Below, one piece after another: positions 1 through 7,352 of a DNA stretch of 64,000 nucleotides. How positions within the stretch are numbered: position 1 is the first letter of the stretch; every line of letters begins with the position of its first letter. The DNA is taken from the NCBI RefSeq assembly GCF_012979235.1, contig NZ_JAATWC010000001.1:246001-310000 (forward strand), given 5' to 3'. The notes below the pieces were generated by a model that worked only from the letters and a program-made list of their open reading frames with translations, had not been told where the DNA came from and did no database searches. Position numbers and translations under genes: made by a program. Source of the DNA: Dissulfurirhabdus thermomarina (GTDB lineage: Bacteria > Desulfobacterota > Dissulfuribacteria > Dissulfuribacterales > Dissulfurirhabdaceae).

Positions 1-396
1 GTAGCCCGTCCGCCGGTCGAACTCCCGGGTGCCCGAGAAGTCGAAGCCCTTTTCCGCGTAGGCGTCCGGGATGTTCACCGTGGCGTCCCGGAGCACGGCG
101 TAGGCCGCCACCATCCGGGTGTTGGGGGCGCCCTCCGGGGTGTGGAGCGGGATGGGGGGCAGCGCCACCGGGGTGCCGGAGGTGCCCCCCTGGGCGATCC
201 CCAGGGAGTCGTTGTGGAGGATCTCGAAGTGGAGCCGGTCGTCGGGCCCCACGCTGTAGAGGGTCCCCCCGTCGGCCCCCGTCAGCTCCTTGGCCCCCAC
301 GAGGATCCGTTCCAGGAGCCGCGGGGTGTCCTTCTCGGCGGAGAGGGCGACGCCGATCTCGTTGAGACGGCGGATCTTGGCGAGCAACGGGTCCAT
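1..396 (-). CDS. GAF-domain signalling protein, N-terminal part (runs off window)
   Basis: Only the first 132 codons are in the window; the gene continues beyond base 1. The start ATG is at 396. The visible part is a GAF-type ligand-sensing fold: an N-terminal helix (LNEIGVALSAEKD), the motif LLERILVGAKELTGADGGTLY, then LHFEILHNDSLG and, at the cut, EFDRRTGY. In this family that last motif normally precedes a SxSxLxVPM stretch. GAF modules of this exact style usually sit at the N-terminus of HD-GYP phosphodiesterases, adenylate cyclases or PAS/GGDEF proteins; which one applies here cannot be seen. It is divergent from the cyclic-nucleotide-binding gene at 560, and a perfect TATAAT on the reverse strand lies just upstream. 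Confidence 0.8.
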   Translation of the reverse strand, partial: MDPLLAKIRRLNEIGVALSAEKDTPRLLERILVGAKELTGADGGTLYSVGPDDRLHFEILHNDSLGIAQGGTSGTPVALPPIPLHTPEGAPNTRMVAAYAVLRDATVNIPDAYAEKGFDFSGTREFDRRTGY

Positions 397-417
397 GGAC
401 GGCCTCCGGGCGGGGCC

Positions 418-423
418 ATTATA
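418..423 (-). promoter_or_regulatory. -10 element for the GAF-domain gene
   Basis: Reverse-strand TATAAT, a perfect sigma-70 -10 box, 22 bases before the ATG at 396. The -35 position at 17 bases (GTCCGC) is poor. This would give a very short leader of about 15 bases. Confidence 0.45.
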
Positions 424-456
424 CTCCAATCCCGCCGGCCGCGGACCGGGGATGCC

Positions 457-485
457 TTGTCAACGGGCTCCGGGCGGGGTACACA
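457..485 (+). promoter_or_regulatory. Sigma-70-type promoter for the cyclic-nucleotide-binding gene
   Basis: TTGTCA (457-462), a 17-base spacer, then TACACA (480-485). This is the best forward match in the divergent gap and would leave a leader of about 70 bases before the ATG at 560. Confidence 0.5.
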
Positions 486-559
486 AGGAGACGAACCGCC
501 GCCGTGCGCCGGCGGCCTCCGCCCCGGCCGGGGCGGGGCGACGGACCAAGGAGCGGACC

Positions 560-946
560 ATGGCAGCACAGGCCGACGCCAAGCGGTACCGGACGGTCTC
601 CCCCGGGGAGATCATCTTCCGGGAGGGGGAGCCCGGCCGGGAGATGTTCTACGTCATGGAGGGCGAGGTGGTGATCTTCCGCGAGATGGAAGGTCGGGAG
701 GTGATCATCACCACCCTCACCTCGGGCGACATCTTCGGGGAGATGGCCCTGGTGAGCGCCGAGAACCGGACGGCCTCGGCCAAGGCCCAGAAGCTCACCC
801 GGCTTCTCGTCCTCGACAAGGCGGCCTTCCTTCGGAAGATCCAGGAGTCGCCCGAGTTCTCCCTGCGGCTCATCCGGACCTTCTCCGAGCGGCTCGAGAA
901 GGTCACCGACGAGCTGGCGGTCCTCAAGTTCGTGATTTCCGGGTGA
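560..946 (+). CDS. Stand-alone cyclic-nucleotide-binding domain protein
   Basis: 128 aa, a single CAP/CRP-type cNMP-binding beta-barrel with no DNA-binding domain. Motifs: GEIIFREGEPG (16-26), EGEVVIF (34-40) and the phosphate-binding cassette FGEMAL (59-64) with Arg70. The Glu and Arg that contact the cyclic phosphate and ribose in the family are therefore kept, so it may bind a cyclic nucleotide. The C-terminal helix (about 95-120) is charged. The ATG has a purine-rich site (AAGGAG) just ahead. It is followed after 18 bases by the NifX-like gene, suggesting one transcript. A soluble sensor or partner subunit is likely; the output is unknown. Confidence 0.85.
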   Translation: MAAQADAKRYRTVSPGEIIFREGEPGREMFYVMEGEVVIFREMEGREVIITTLTSGDIFGEMALVSAENRTASAKAQKLTRLLVLDKAAFLRKIQESPEFSLRLIRTFSERLEKVTDELAVLKFVISG

Positions 947-964
947 TCGGTGATGGAGGCGACC

Positions 965-1333
965 ATGCAGAAGATCGCGGTTCCCGTTCGTGACGGTCTC
1001 GTGGACGACCACTTCGGTCACTGCGAGGCCTTTGCGATCTACGCGGTGGATGAAGGCGGCGCGCCCCGCCTGGAGGAGACCCTTCCCGCGCCCTCGGGGT
1101 GCGGCTGCAAGTCGGGCCTCGCCCAGGTCCTGGCGGCCAAGGGAGTGGCCGTGCTCCTGGCCGGGCACATGGGCGAGGGGGCGGCGGCCAAGCTCCGGGC
1201 GGCCGGCGTGGAGGTCTGCCGCGGTTGCACCGGCGCAGCCGATGCCGCGGTGGCCGCGTGGGTCGCGGGGCGCCTCGTGGACAGCGGCGCCGCCTGCGCC
1301 GCCCACGGCGGCTGTGACCACAGGCGCCGATAA
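965..1333 (+). CDS. NifX/NifB-type dinitrogenase iron-molybdenum cofactor family protein
   Basis: 122 aa of the small NifX-like (Nitro_FeMo-Co) fold. The typical opening IAVPVRDGLVDDHFGHC is present with its conserved H16, H19 and C20, and the domain continues through LLAGHMGEGAAAKL. Extra cysteines occur as CGC (46-48), CRGC (about 86-89) and a Cys/His-rich tail (CAAHGGCDH), more than simple family members carry, so metal or Fe-S cluster binding is plausible. ATG 965 was chosen over the GTG at 950 because GGAGG (956-960) sits five bases ahead of it and the conserved fold begins there. No nif genes are nearby. In anaerobes such proteins often accompany redox complexes. It overlaps the next gene by 20 bases. 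Confidence 0.8.
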   Translation: MQKIAVPVRDGLVDDHFGHCEAFAIYAVDEGGAPRLEETLPAPSGCGCKSGLAQVLAAKGVAVLLAGHMGEGAAAKLRAAGVEVCRGCTGAADAAVAAWVAGRLVDSGAACAAHGGCDHRRR

Positions 1334-2012
1334 CGCCGCGGCCCTCCGCGCCGTCTACGCGTTCCACCAAGAGTTCCTCGAGGGCTGGGGGTTTGCCTGC
1401 GAGGCGGGTTGCGCCGCCTGCTGCACGGTGAACGTGACCCTCACCTCCCTGGAGGCGCGTCACCTGCTTGCCGAGGCCGGGGCGGCCGCCGCGGACCTGG
1501 CCGCGCGCGTGGCCGCGGCCCCGGGCGCGGGGTACCGGCCAGCCGCCACCCTGAACGAGGTGGCGGCCTTCTGCCTCCGGGGCGAGGCGCCCCCCGCCGA
1601 CGAGGCGGAGCATGCCGCCGGCGCCTGCCCCCTCCTCGACCCCGGCGGCCGCTGCGCCTGCTACCCGGGGCGTCCCTTCGCCTGCCGGGCCATGGTTTCC
1701 CGCGCCCGGTGCCGCCCCGGCGGCGCCGCCGAGATGGACCCCTTCCTGGTCACGGTGAACCTCGTCCTCTGCCAGGTCATCGAACACCTCGACCGCGGTG
1801 GGGTCTCCGGGAACCTCGGCGACGTCGTCCCCTACTGCCACGGGGCGGCGACCGAGCCGCCCCCCGGCCTCCTCCGCAACCGGCCCCTGCCGGGCCTCCT
1901 CGTGCCCCCGGAGGAGCGCGGGCGTTTCACCGCCTTCTGGCGGCGGCTCCGGCGCCGGCCCGTGGGCCGTGGGGCCTTGGGCGACTTCCTGCCGGAGACC
2001 GCGGCAGCCTAG
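1314..2012 (+). CDS. YkgJ-family cysteine-cluster protein
   Basis: 232 aa from a GTG start that overlaps the previous gene by 20 bases. The N-terminal CxxxCxxCC motif (Cys 29, 33, 36, 37) is the signature of the YkgJ/FliB-like zinc- or iron-chelating family. A second cysteine group, CPLLDPGGRCACYPGRPFACR, follows, and later CRPG, LVLCQV and PYCHG complete the set. Biochemical function in this family is mostly unknown; some members are linked to protein methylation or metal handling. The GTG is the last plausible start before the motif, but its ribosome site is weak. Operon position with the cNMP-binding and NifX-like genes suggests a metal/redox unit. Confidence 0.75.
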   Translation: MTTGADNAAALRAVYAFHQEFLEGWGFACEAGCAACCTVNVTLTSLEARHLLAEAGAAAADLAARVAAAPGAGYRPAATLNEVAAFCLRGEAPPADEAEHAAGACPLLDPGGRCACYPGRPFACRAMVSRARCRPGGAAEMDPFLVTVNLVLCQVIEHLDRGGVSGNLGDVVPYCHGAATEPPPGLLRNRPLPGLLVPPEERGRFTAFWRRLRRRPVGRGALGDFLPETAAA

Positions 2013-2013
2013 G

Positions 2014-2040
2014 CCGTGCGCGAGACGGCGCGGGTTTTTT
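2014..2040 (+). terminator. Rho-independent terminator after the YkgJ-family gene
   Basis: Six-base GC stem CCGTGC/GCGCGG (one G-U pair) with an eight-base loop, then six T residues (2035-2040). It starts two bases after the stop codon. Confidence 0.6.
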
Positions 2041-2091
2041 GAACCAAACGCGGCCCGCCCGCCACTCAAGGGAAAAAAGAGGAGGTGTCCC

Positions 2092-3003
2092 ATGCGGTAT
2101 CTTACCCCTTCATCTCGTCCGGGCGGCGCGGCCCTGGCGGCCCTGCTGTTCCTCGTGTCCCTGGCCGGGCCGTCCTTGGCCGACCCCCTCCCCGACATCA
2201 CCCTCGCCAACGTCTACCTCGACCAGTACTGCAACATCCACGTCTCCGCTGCCAACATCGGCCAGGCGGGGGTCCCCCTGGGCAAGTACCCCATGTCCGA
2301 AAACGTCCGGGTGGCCGTCTACCTCGACGGCCAGACGGGGAGCAACTGGTGCAGCACCTACCTTTCGACCTTCGACCCGAACCGGTCCCTGAGCCATCCC
2401 GCCGGCTCCGTCACCGGGCAGATGGGCCGGCGGCTCGACCCGGGCCAGCCCCACGAGGTCCGGGTAGTCTTCGACCCCGCCGCCAGCCTGGACGAGGTGA
2501 CCAAGGCCAACAACAGCATCACGCGGACGCTCACCTGCCAGCGCCCGCTGCCGGACCTCGCGGTCACCTCGGTCACCCTCACGCCCCCCACGGCGGCCGG
2601 TTTCTGCGAGATCAAGGTCACCGTGCGGAACATCGGCCAGGGCGAGATCCCGCCCGACGAGTTCTCCCATGGGTATCTCGATTTCAGCGCCGGCGGGGTG
2701 CGGAACGGGTATTCCTTTCCGTACATCGACAAGGCGGGCGCCCTGCGTCACCCGGGCGGCGAGATCCAGGTCTCCCCGCCGGGGGCCCTCGGGCGGGTCG
2801 CCCGGAACCAGGCCGTGACCCTGACCGTGGACGCGGACAGCGACGGGCCGGGCAACCACCAGAGCACCATCGTGGAGTCCAACGAGGCCAACAACCGCGT
2901 CACCCGCGTCCTTCGCTGCCTTCCCACCTTCCAGACGAAGCCGCTTCCGGGGCCCCTGGCACCGAAGCCGCGGACGATCCCCAGGATCCCCAGGTCGCGC
3001 TGA
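2092..3003 (+). CDS. Secreted protein with two CARDB-like domains
   Basis: 303 aa. A signal peptide (about 1-30, basic start, hydrophobic core ALAALLFLVSLAG, cleavage likely after SLA) sends it across the inner membrane. The mature part is two homologous beta-sandwich repeats of about 120 residues, each opening PD(I/L)(T/A)(L/V) and closing with ANN.(I/V)TR.L.C. This is the pattern of CARDB (cell adhesion related domain in bacteria). Each repeat keeps a pair of cysteines, probably disulfides. The basic proline-rich tail (PGPLAPKPRTIPRIPRSR) is unusual. The ATG has GGAGG at 2081-2085. It has its own terminators on both sides, so it is a single-gene unit. The ligand is unknown. Confidence 0.7.
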   Translation: MRYLTPSSRPGGAALAALLFLVSLAGPSLADPLPDITLANVYLDQYCNIHVSAANIGQAGVPLGKYPMSENVRVAVYLDGQTGSNWCSTYLSTFDPNRSLSHPAGSVTGQMGRRLDPGQPHEVRVVFDPAASLDEVTKANNSITRTLTCQRPLPDLAVTSVTLTPPTAAGFCEIKVTVRNIGQGEIPPDEFSHGYLDFSAGGVRNGYSFPYIDKAGALRHPGGEIQVSPPGALGRVARNQAVTLTVDADSDGPGNHQSTIVESNEANNRVTRVLRCLPTFQTKPLPGPLAPKPRTIPRIPRSR

Positions 3004-3026
3004 GGGCGGCCCGACTCCGGCCGGGT

Positions 3027-3059
3027 GCCGCCGCGGTCAGGCCGCGGCGGCGTCTTTTT
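3027..3059 (+). terminator. Strong terminator after the CARDB protein, overlapping the rlmN 3' end
   Basis: Perfect ten-base stem GCCGCCGCGG/CCGCGGCGGC with a five-base loop, then five T residues (3055-3059). The right arm and T tract encode the last codons of the opposing rlmN gene (its alanine-rich tail), and the rlmN stop lies in the loop. Confidence 0.85.
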
Positions 3060-4107
3060 CCCGGCCGTCGGCCGTCCGTTGATCCTCGGCGTAGAGCTGG
3101 CCGCAGGCGGCGGCGATGTCCGTTCCGCGGCTCCGGCGGACCGTGGCGTTCAGGCCCGCCTCCAGCAGGACCTGCCGGAAGGCCTCCACGCGGTGGTCGG
3201 ACGGCCGGCGGAAGGGGATGCCGGGGCACTCGTTGAAGGGGATGAGGTTCACCTTGGCGCGGAGGCCTCGGAGGAGGTCCGCCAGGCGCCGGGCGTGGGC
3301 GGGCGCGTCGTTCACCCCGGCCAGGAGGAGATACTCGAAGGTGATCCGGCGCCGGCGGGGGAGGGGGTAGCGTCGGCAGGCCTCGAGGAGTTCGGCCAGG
3401 GGGTGGCGGCGGTTGACGGGCATGAGGCGGCTGCGGAGCTCGTCGTCCGGTGCATGGAGCGAGACGGCGAGGCCTACGTCCAGGCTCCGGCCGAGTTCCA
3501 GCATCTGGCGCGGGAGCCCGCAGGTGGAGACGGTGATCCGCCGCGTGGAGAAGTTGAGGCCGAGGTCGTCCGCCAGGATACGGATGGCCCGGGCCAGGGC
3601 GGGCAGGTTGGCGAGGGGCTCCCCCATGCCCATGAAGACGAGGTTGCGGACGGGCCCGGGCGCGTCCCCGAGCCGCTCCACGGCCGCGAGCACCTGGCCG
3701 GCGATCTCGCCCGGGGTGAGCTGGCGGACGAGGCCCATGCGGGCGGTGCGGCAGAAGCGGCAGCCCATGGCGCATCCGACCTGGCTCGAGACGCAGAGGG
3801 TGCGCCGGCGCTCCTCGGGGATGTAGACGCTCTCCACCCGGGCCCCGTCGGGGAGACGCCAGAGGAACTTCCGCGTCCCGTCCGCGGATCTCTGCTCCCC
3901 GGCGGCTGTGAAGCCCCGGATCTCGCCCGCTTCCGCCAGGGCCGCCCGGAGGTCCTTGCCGAGGTCCGTCATCTGCTGGAAGGAGACGGTCCCGGGCCGC
4001 CAGAGCCACCGGAAGACCTGGCGCCCGCGCCAGGCCGGGAGCCCGAGCTCGTCGCGGACCCAGGCCTCCAGCTCGTCGCGGGGGAGACTTCGCAGGTCGG
4101 CCTTCAC
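3037..4107 (-). CDS. rlmN: Dual-specificity 23S rRNA/tRNA adenine-C2 methyltransferase RlmN
   Basis: 356 aa radical-SAM enzyme that methylates A2503 of 23S rRNA and A37 of some tRNAs. The CxxxCxxC cluster motif is seen as CAMGCRFC (about 110-117), followed by the family blocks LVFMGMGEPL, RITVSTCG, SLHAPDDELR and FEYLLLAGVND. The C-terminal methyl-carrying cysteine is in SRGTDIAAACGQL. Length is normal. The start ATG overlaps the stop of the upstream phosphofructokinase gene (ATGA), so the two are translationally coupled. Its 3' end carries the terminator of the convergent CARDB gene. Confidence 0.95.
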   Translation of the reverse strand: MKADLRSLPRDELEAWVRDELGLPAWRGRQVFRWLWRPGTVSFQQMTDLGKDLRAALAEAGEIRGFTAAGEQRSADGTRKFLWRLPDGARVESVYIPEERRRTLCVSSQVGCAMGCRFCRTARMGLVRQLTPGEIAGQVLAAVERLGDAPGPVRNLVFMGMGEPLANLPALARAIRILADDLGLNFSTRRITVSTCGLPRQMLELGRSLDVGLAVSLHAPDDELRSRLMPVNRRHPLAELLEACRRYPLPRRRRITFEYLLLAGVNDAPAHARRLADLLRGLRAKVNLIPFNECPGIPFRRPSDHRVEAFRQVLLEAGLNATVRRSRGTDIAAACGQLYAEDQRTADGREKDAAAA

Positions 4108-5495
4108 GGCGTTTCGGCCGGGTGGACGGCCAGGTTGAACTGGCCCGTGGACTCGAGGACGCTCATCCAGAACCGGCTGTTCAGGTTGATCCGCTTGCGC
4201 CGCTTGATGGCCTCCTTGATGGGGACGTGGACGTAGCGGCCGTTCCAGTGGCTGACCATGAGGCCGGTCTTCCCGGCCATGGCGGCGTGGACGGCGTTTT
4301 GGCCGAGGTTGGCGCAGTAGAGACTGTCGTCCACGTTGGCCGGCACGCTCCGGATGATGTAGCTCGGGTCGATGTAGCGGAGGTTGACCTCGAGGCCCAC
4401 CTCGGCGAAGTGGGCCCTGAACCGGTCCCGCAGGAAGACGCCGATGTCGCCCAGCTTGATGTTGCCGGAGGCGTCGCGTTCCTCCTTGTCGCCCCGGACG
4501 TAGCGCTGCCCGGCCCCCTCGGCCACCACCACCACGGCGTGGCCGCGCTGGCGGATCCGCTGCTCCACGGCCTGGAGGAGGCCGCCCTCGCCCTCGAGGA
4601 CGAAGTCGGCCTCGGGGATGAGGCAGAAGTTCACCTCCCGGAGGGCGTTGGTGGCCGTGGCGGCGATGAAGCCCGAGTGGCGGCCCATGAGCTTCACCAG
4701 CCCGATGCCGTTGGGGGCCCCCACCGCCTCGGTGTGGGCACTCCGGATGGCCTCGCAGGCCATCTGGACCGCGGTGTCGAAGCCGAAGGTCTTGAAGACC
4801 AGGTAGATGTCGTTATCGATGGTCTTGGGGATGGCCACCACGGAGATCTTGAGCTGTCGGCGCTGGATCTCCTCCACGACCTTGGCCCCGGCCCGGAAGG
4901 TCCCGTCGCCGCCGATGAGGAAGAGGACGCCGATGTGCATCCGCTCGAGGGCGTCCACGATGCCCTCGATGGGCTGGTGCCCGCGGGAGGAGCCGAGGAT
5001 GGTGCCGCCGTACTCGTGGATCCGCTCCACGCGTTCGGGGGTGAGTTCCATGACGGGGAGGCCGTATTCCGGGATGAAGCCCCTGAGCCCGTAGCGGATG
5101 CCGAAGGTGGACCGGACGCCGTAGCCGTGATAGAGGGCCAGGACGATGGCACGGATGACGTCGTTGATCCCGGGGCAGAGCCCTCCGGCGGTCACGATGG
5201 CGCACCGGAGCTTCGTGGGATCGAAGTAGATGTGGCGCCGCGGCCCGGCCAGCTCGAAGGAGGGCGGGGTGCGCCCCGCCTTGAGGGCCGCCTCGAAGCA
5301 GCGGTGGGAGACGTTGACCAGGACGCGGTTGTCGTCCGAGACGAAGTGCCCTTGCTCGGTCTGGATCAGGGGAGAGGGGACCTTGGCCGCCCCCAGGGTG
5401 GGGATGGCGGTCTCCACCGACTCGTCGAGGCCGATATCCTCGAGGAGGTCGATCTCCGATCGGGTGTCTTCCCCGGTGTGGCAGAATTCGTTCAT
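4104..5495 (-). CDS. 6-phosphofructokinase, PPi-type (group II) family, probably ATP-using
   Basis: 463 aa, longer than the 320 aa bacterial PfkA because of an N-terminal domain of about 95 residues. The catalytic core has TAGGLCPG (102-109), GGDGT (195-199), PKTIDND (223-229) and MGRHSGFIA. The second Asp of GGDD, typical of PPi-dependent enzymes, is Gly here, while Lys224 of PKTIDND is kept. This combination is found in plant and trypanosome ATP-dependent members, so ATP use is inferred. It phosphorylates fructose 6-phosphate in glycolysis. ATG 5495 was chosen over 5543 because GGGAGGAG lies just upstream and the upstream residues are not family-like. The stop overlaps the rlmN start. Confidence 0.85.
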   Translation of the reverse strand: MNEFCHTGEDTRSEIDLLEDIGLDESVETAIPTLGAAKVPSPLIQTEQGHFVSDDNRVLVNVSHRCFEAALKAGRTPPSFELAGPRRHIYFDPTKLRCAIVTAGGLCPGINDVIRAIVLALYHGYGVRSTFGIRYGLRGFIPEYGLPVMELTPERVERIHEYGGTILGSSRGHQPIEGIVDALERMHIGVLFLIGGDGTFRAGAKVVEEIQRRQLKISVVAIPKTIDNDIYLVFKTFGFDTAVQMACEAIRSAHTEAVGAPNGIGLVKLMGRHSGFIAATATNALREVNFCLIPEADFVLEGEGGLLQAVEQRIRQRGHAVVVVAEGAGQRYVRGDKEERDASGNIKLGDIGVFLRDRFRAHFAEVGLEVNLRYIDPSYIIRSVPANVDDSLYCANLGQNAVHAAMAGKTGLMVSHWNGRYVHVPIKEAIKRRKRINLNSRFWMSVLESTGQFNLAVHPAETP

Positions 5496-5562
5496 GGCCT
5501 GGTCTCCTCCCGGTGCGCGCCGCGCCACCGGCCTGCTCTCCATGTTGTCGGCATTCGGGAAG

Positions 5563-5648
5563 GGTGGCGAAAATGCCGGGGCCTCCCGTCTTGCGCCTCC
5601 ACCCGGCCGGGCCTCGCCGTTGGGCGGCTTTCGGCGGTGCCATCATCA
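5563..5648. repeat. Possible degenerate copy of the dispersed intergenic repeat
   Basis: The left side (AAAATGCCGGGGCC) resembles the start of the copy at 58491, and the right side (5627-5648) matches the end of the copy at 45715 at about 17 of 22 bases. The conserved core seen in the other copies is missing. It lies in the leader of the phosphofructokinase gene. Confidence 0.3.
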
Positions 5649-5675
5649 TTAAGGCACGGCGGGGGACGCTGTCAA
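5647..5675 (-). promoter_or_regulatory. Likely promoter for phosphofructokinase-rlmN
   Basis: A perfect reverse-strand TTGACA (5675-5670) is followed at 17 bases by TTAATG, or at 18 by TAATGA. The leader would be about 145 bases and would contain the possible repeat copy. Confidence 0.45.
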
Positions 5676-5753
5676 CGTCGGGCGCGTCGTGGTAGGATGC
5701 CGTCTCATCCTGGCCCGTGACGACGAGGCCGACATCGGGAAGGAGGGCCTGGC

Positions 5754-6554
5754 ATGGGGGCGGCAGCGCCCATAGGGGTCTTCGACAGCGGGGTCGGGGG
5801 GCTCACCGTGGTGCGGGAGCTGGAGCGGCTCCTCCCGGGCCGACCCATCATCTATTTCGGCGACACCGCCAGGACGCCCTACGGGCCGAAGAGCCCGGAG
5901 ACCCTGGTCCGCTACGCCGTGGAGGACACGGAGTTCCTCCTCTCCCGGGGGGCCGGGGTCGTCGTCGTCGCCTGCAACAGCGCCTCGAGCGTGGCCGTTC
6001 CCGAGCTGCGCCGGCGCTTCTCCGTCCCGGTCTTCGAGGTGATCACCCCCGCCGTGGAGTTGGCCCTGGAGGTCACCCGCCGGGGGGTCGTGGGGGTCAT
6101 CGGGACCCGGGCCACGGTCTCGAGCGGGGTCTACGAGCGCCAGCTCCGGGCCCGGGCCCCCGGGGTGCGGGTCCACAGCCGCCCCTGCCCGCTCTTGGTC
6201 CCCCTGGTGGAGGAGGGGTGGCTCCGGACCCGCGAGACCCGGATGATCGTGAAGAAGTACCTCCATCCCCTGAAGGTCCGCCAGGTGGACACCCTCATCC
6301 TGGGCTGCACCCACTACCCGCTGCTCAAGGAGGTCATCCAGGCCAAGATCGGGCGGCGGGTCCGGGTCATCGACTCCTCCACCGTGGTGGCCCGGCGGGT
6401 CCGGGACGCCCTGGCCGAGGGGCCCGAAACCGCCTCTACCGGCGGGCCGCGGAGCCGTTTCTTCGTCTCGGATCTCACGCCCAATACCGTCCAGGTGGTC
6501 CGCCGGTTCCTCGGACGGCGGGTCGAGCTGGAGAAGGTCTCGGTCCCCGGCTGA
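5754..6554 (+). CDS. murI: Glutamate racemase
   Basis: 266 aa cofactor-independent racemase making D-glutamate for peptidoglycan. The conserved parts are all present: IGVFDSGVGGLTV (7-19), the YFGDTARTPYG substrate loop, the first catalytic cysteine in ACNSAS and the second in LGCTHYPLL, which also carries the conserved His. Length is typical. It stands alone between a divergent phosphofructokinase gene and a convergent kdsB gene. The purine-rich GGAAGGAGG precedes the ATG closely. Confidence 0.95.
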   Translation: MGAAAPIGVFDSGVGGLTVVRELERLLPGRPIIYFGDTARTPYGPKSPETLVRYAVEDTEFLLSRGAGVVVVACNSASSVAVPELRRRFSVPVFEVITPAVELALEVTRRGVVGVIGTRATVSSGVYERQLRARAPGVRVHSRPCPLLVPLVEEGWLRTRETRMIVKKYLHPLKVRQVDTLILGCTHYPLLKEVIQAKIGRRVRVIDSSTVVARRVRDALAEGPETASTGGPRSRFFVSDLTPNTVQVVRRFLGRRVELEKVSVPG

Positions 6555-6561
6555 CGGCGGG

Positions 6562-6586
6562 GGCCGGGGCGCCTTACGCGCCGGCC
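6562..6586. terminator. Hairpin between convergent murI and kdsB
   Basis: Ten-base stem with one mismatch (GGCCGGGGCG/CGCGCCGGCC) and loop CCTTA. The loop contains the kdsB stop codon. There is no T tract on either strand, so its role as a terminator is uncertain. Confidence 0.35.
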
Positions 6587-7338
6587 GCCGGCCCGAGCCG
6601 GCGGACCGTCTCGAGGTCCGCCGCCGTGTCCACCTCGGGAGGGGCCTCCGGGACGATCTCCACCCCGATGGCGAAGCCGTTTTCCAGGGCCCGGAGCTGT
6701 TCGAGCTTCTCCCGCCGTTCCAGCGGGCCCCGGGGGAGGGCCACGAAGGCCTGGAGGAAGTCGGGCCGGTAGGCGTAGAGGCCGAGGTGGCGGAGGAAGG
6801 CGGGCGCCGCCTCCGGCGGCGGCTCCCCGTCGCGGTCGAAGGGGATCCGGGCCCGCGAGAAGTAGAGGGCCCGGCCGCGCCGGTCCACCACCACCTTCAC
6901 CCGGTTGGGGTCGTCCGCTTCGGCCGGGTCCAGGGGGCAGGCCGGGGTGGCCATGGCCACGGAGGGGTCGTCGCGGAGGCGCCGGACGATGGCCTCCACC
7001 GGGCCGGGGGCGAGCAGCGGCTGGTCGCCCTGGATGTTCACCACGAGGTCGCCGGGGGCGAGCCCCAGGGCCCGTACGGCCTCGGCGATCCGGTCGGTGC
7101 CGGAGGGATGCTCCGGCCGGGTGAGGAGGGCCTCTCCGCCGGCCCCGCGCACGCGGTCCAGGATCCGGGCGTCGTCCGTGGCCACCACCACCCGGTCCAC
7201 GCAGGCCACGGCCCGGGCCCGTTCGAGGACGTGGAGGATCATGGGCCGGCCGTGGATGTCGGCGAGCGGCTTTCCGGGGAGGCGCGAAGACCCGTACCGG
7301 GCCGGAATGACGGCGACGACGCTGGAGTGACGGGGCAT
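6574..7338 (-). CDS. kdsB: 3-deoxy-manno-octulosonate cytidylyltransferase
   Basis: 254 aa. It activates Kdo as CMP-Kdo for lipid A/LPS core assembly, which implies a Gram-negative outer membrane with LPS. Diagnostic motifs: VIPARYGSSRLPGKPL at the N-terminus (nucleotide loop), VVVATDD, TRPEHPSGTDRIAEA and VVNIQGDQPL (metal-binding Asp), then LGLYAYRPDFL and the C-terminal E.LEQLRALENG. It lies 14 bases downstream of rsmI on the same strand and ends convergently with murI. Other Kdo genes such as kdsA are not in the window. Confidence 0.95.
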   Translation of the reverse strand: MPRHSSVVAVIPARYGSSRLPGKPLADIHGRPMILHVLERARAVACVDRVVVATDDARILDRVRGAGGEALLTRPEHPSGTDRIAEAVRALGLAPGDLVVNIQGDQPLLAPGPVEAIVRRLRDDPSVAMATPACPLDPAEADDPNRVKVVVDRRGRALYFSRARIPFDRDGEPPPEAAPAFLRHLGLYAYRPDFLQAFVALPRGPLERREKLEQLRALENGFAIGVEIVPEAPPEVDTAADLETVRRLGPAAGA

Positions 7339-7352
7339 GGGGCGACCTCGGC

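Noticed and set aside
458..463. Reverse TTGACA paired with the reverse TATAAT at 418-423
   Set aside because: The spacing is 34 bases, twice that needed for a sigma-70 promoter.
965..1333. Evidence for nitrogen fixation from the NifX-like protein
   Set aside because: The family occurs widely in non-fixing anaerobes and no nif structural gene is in the window.
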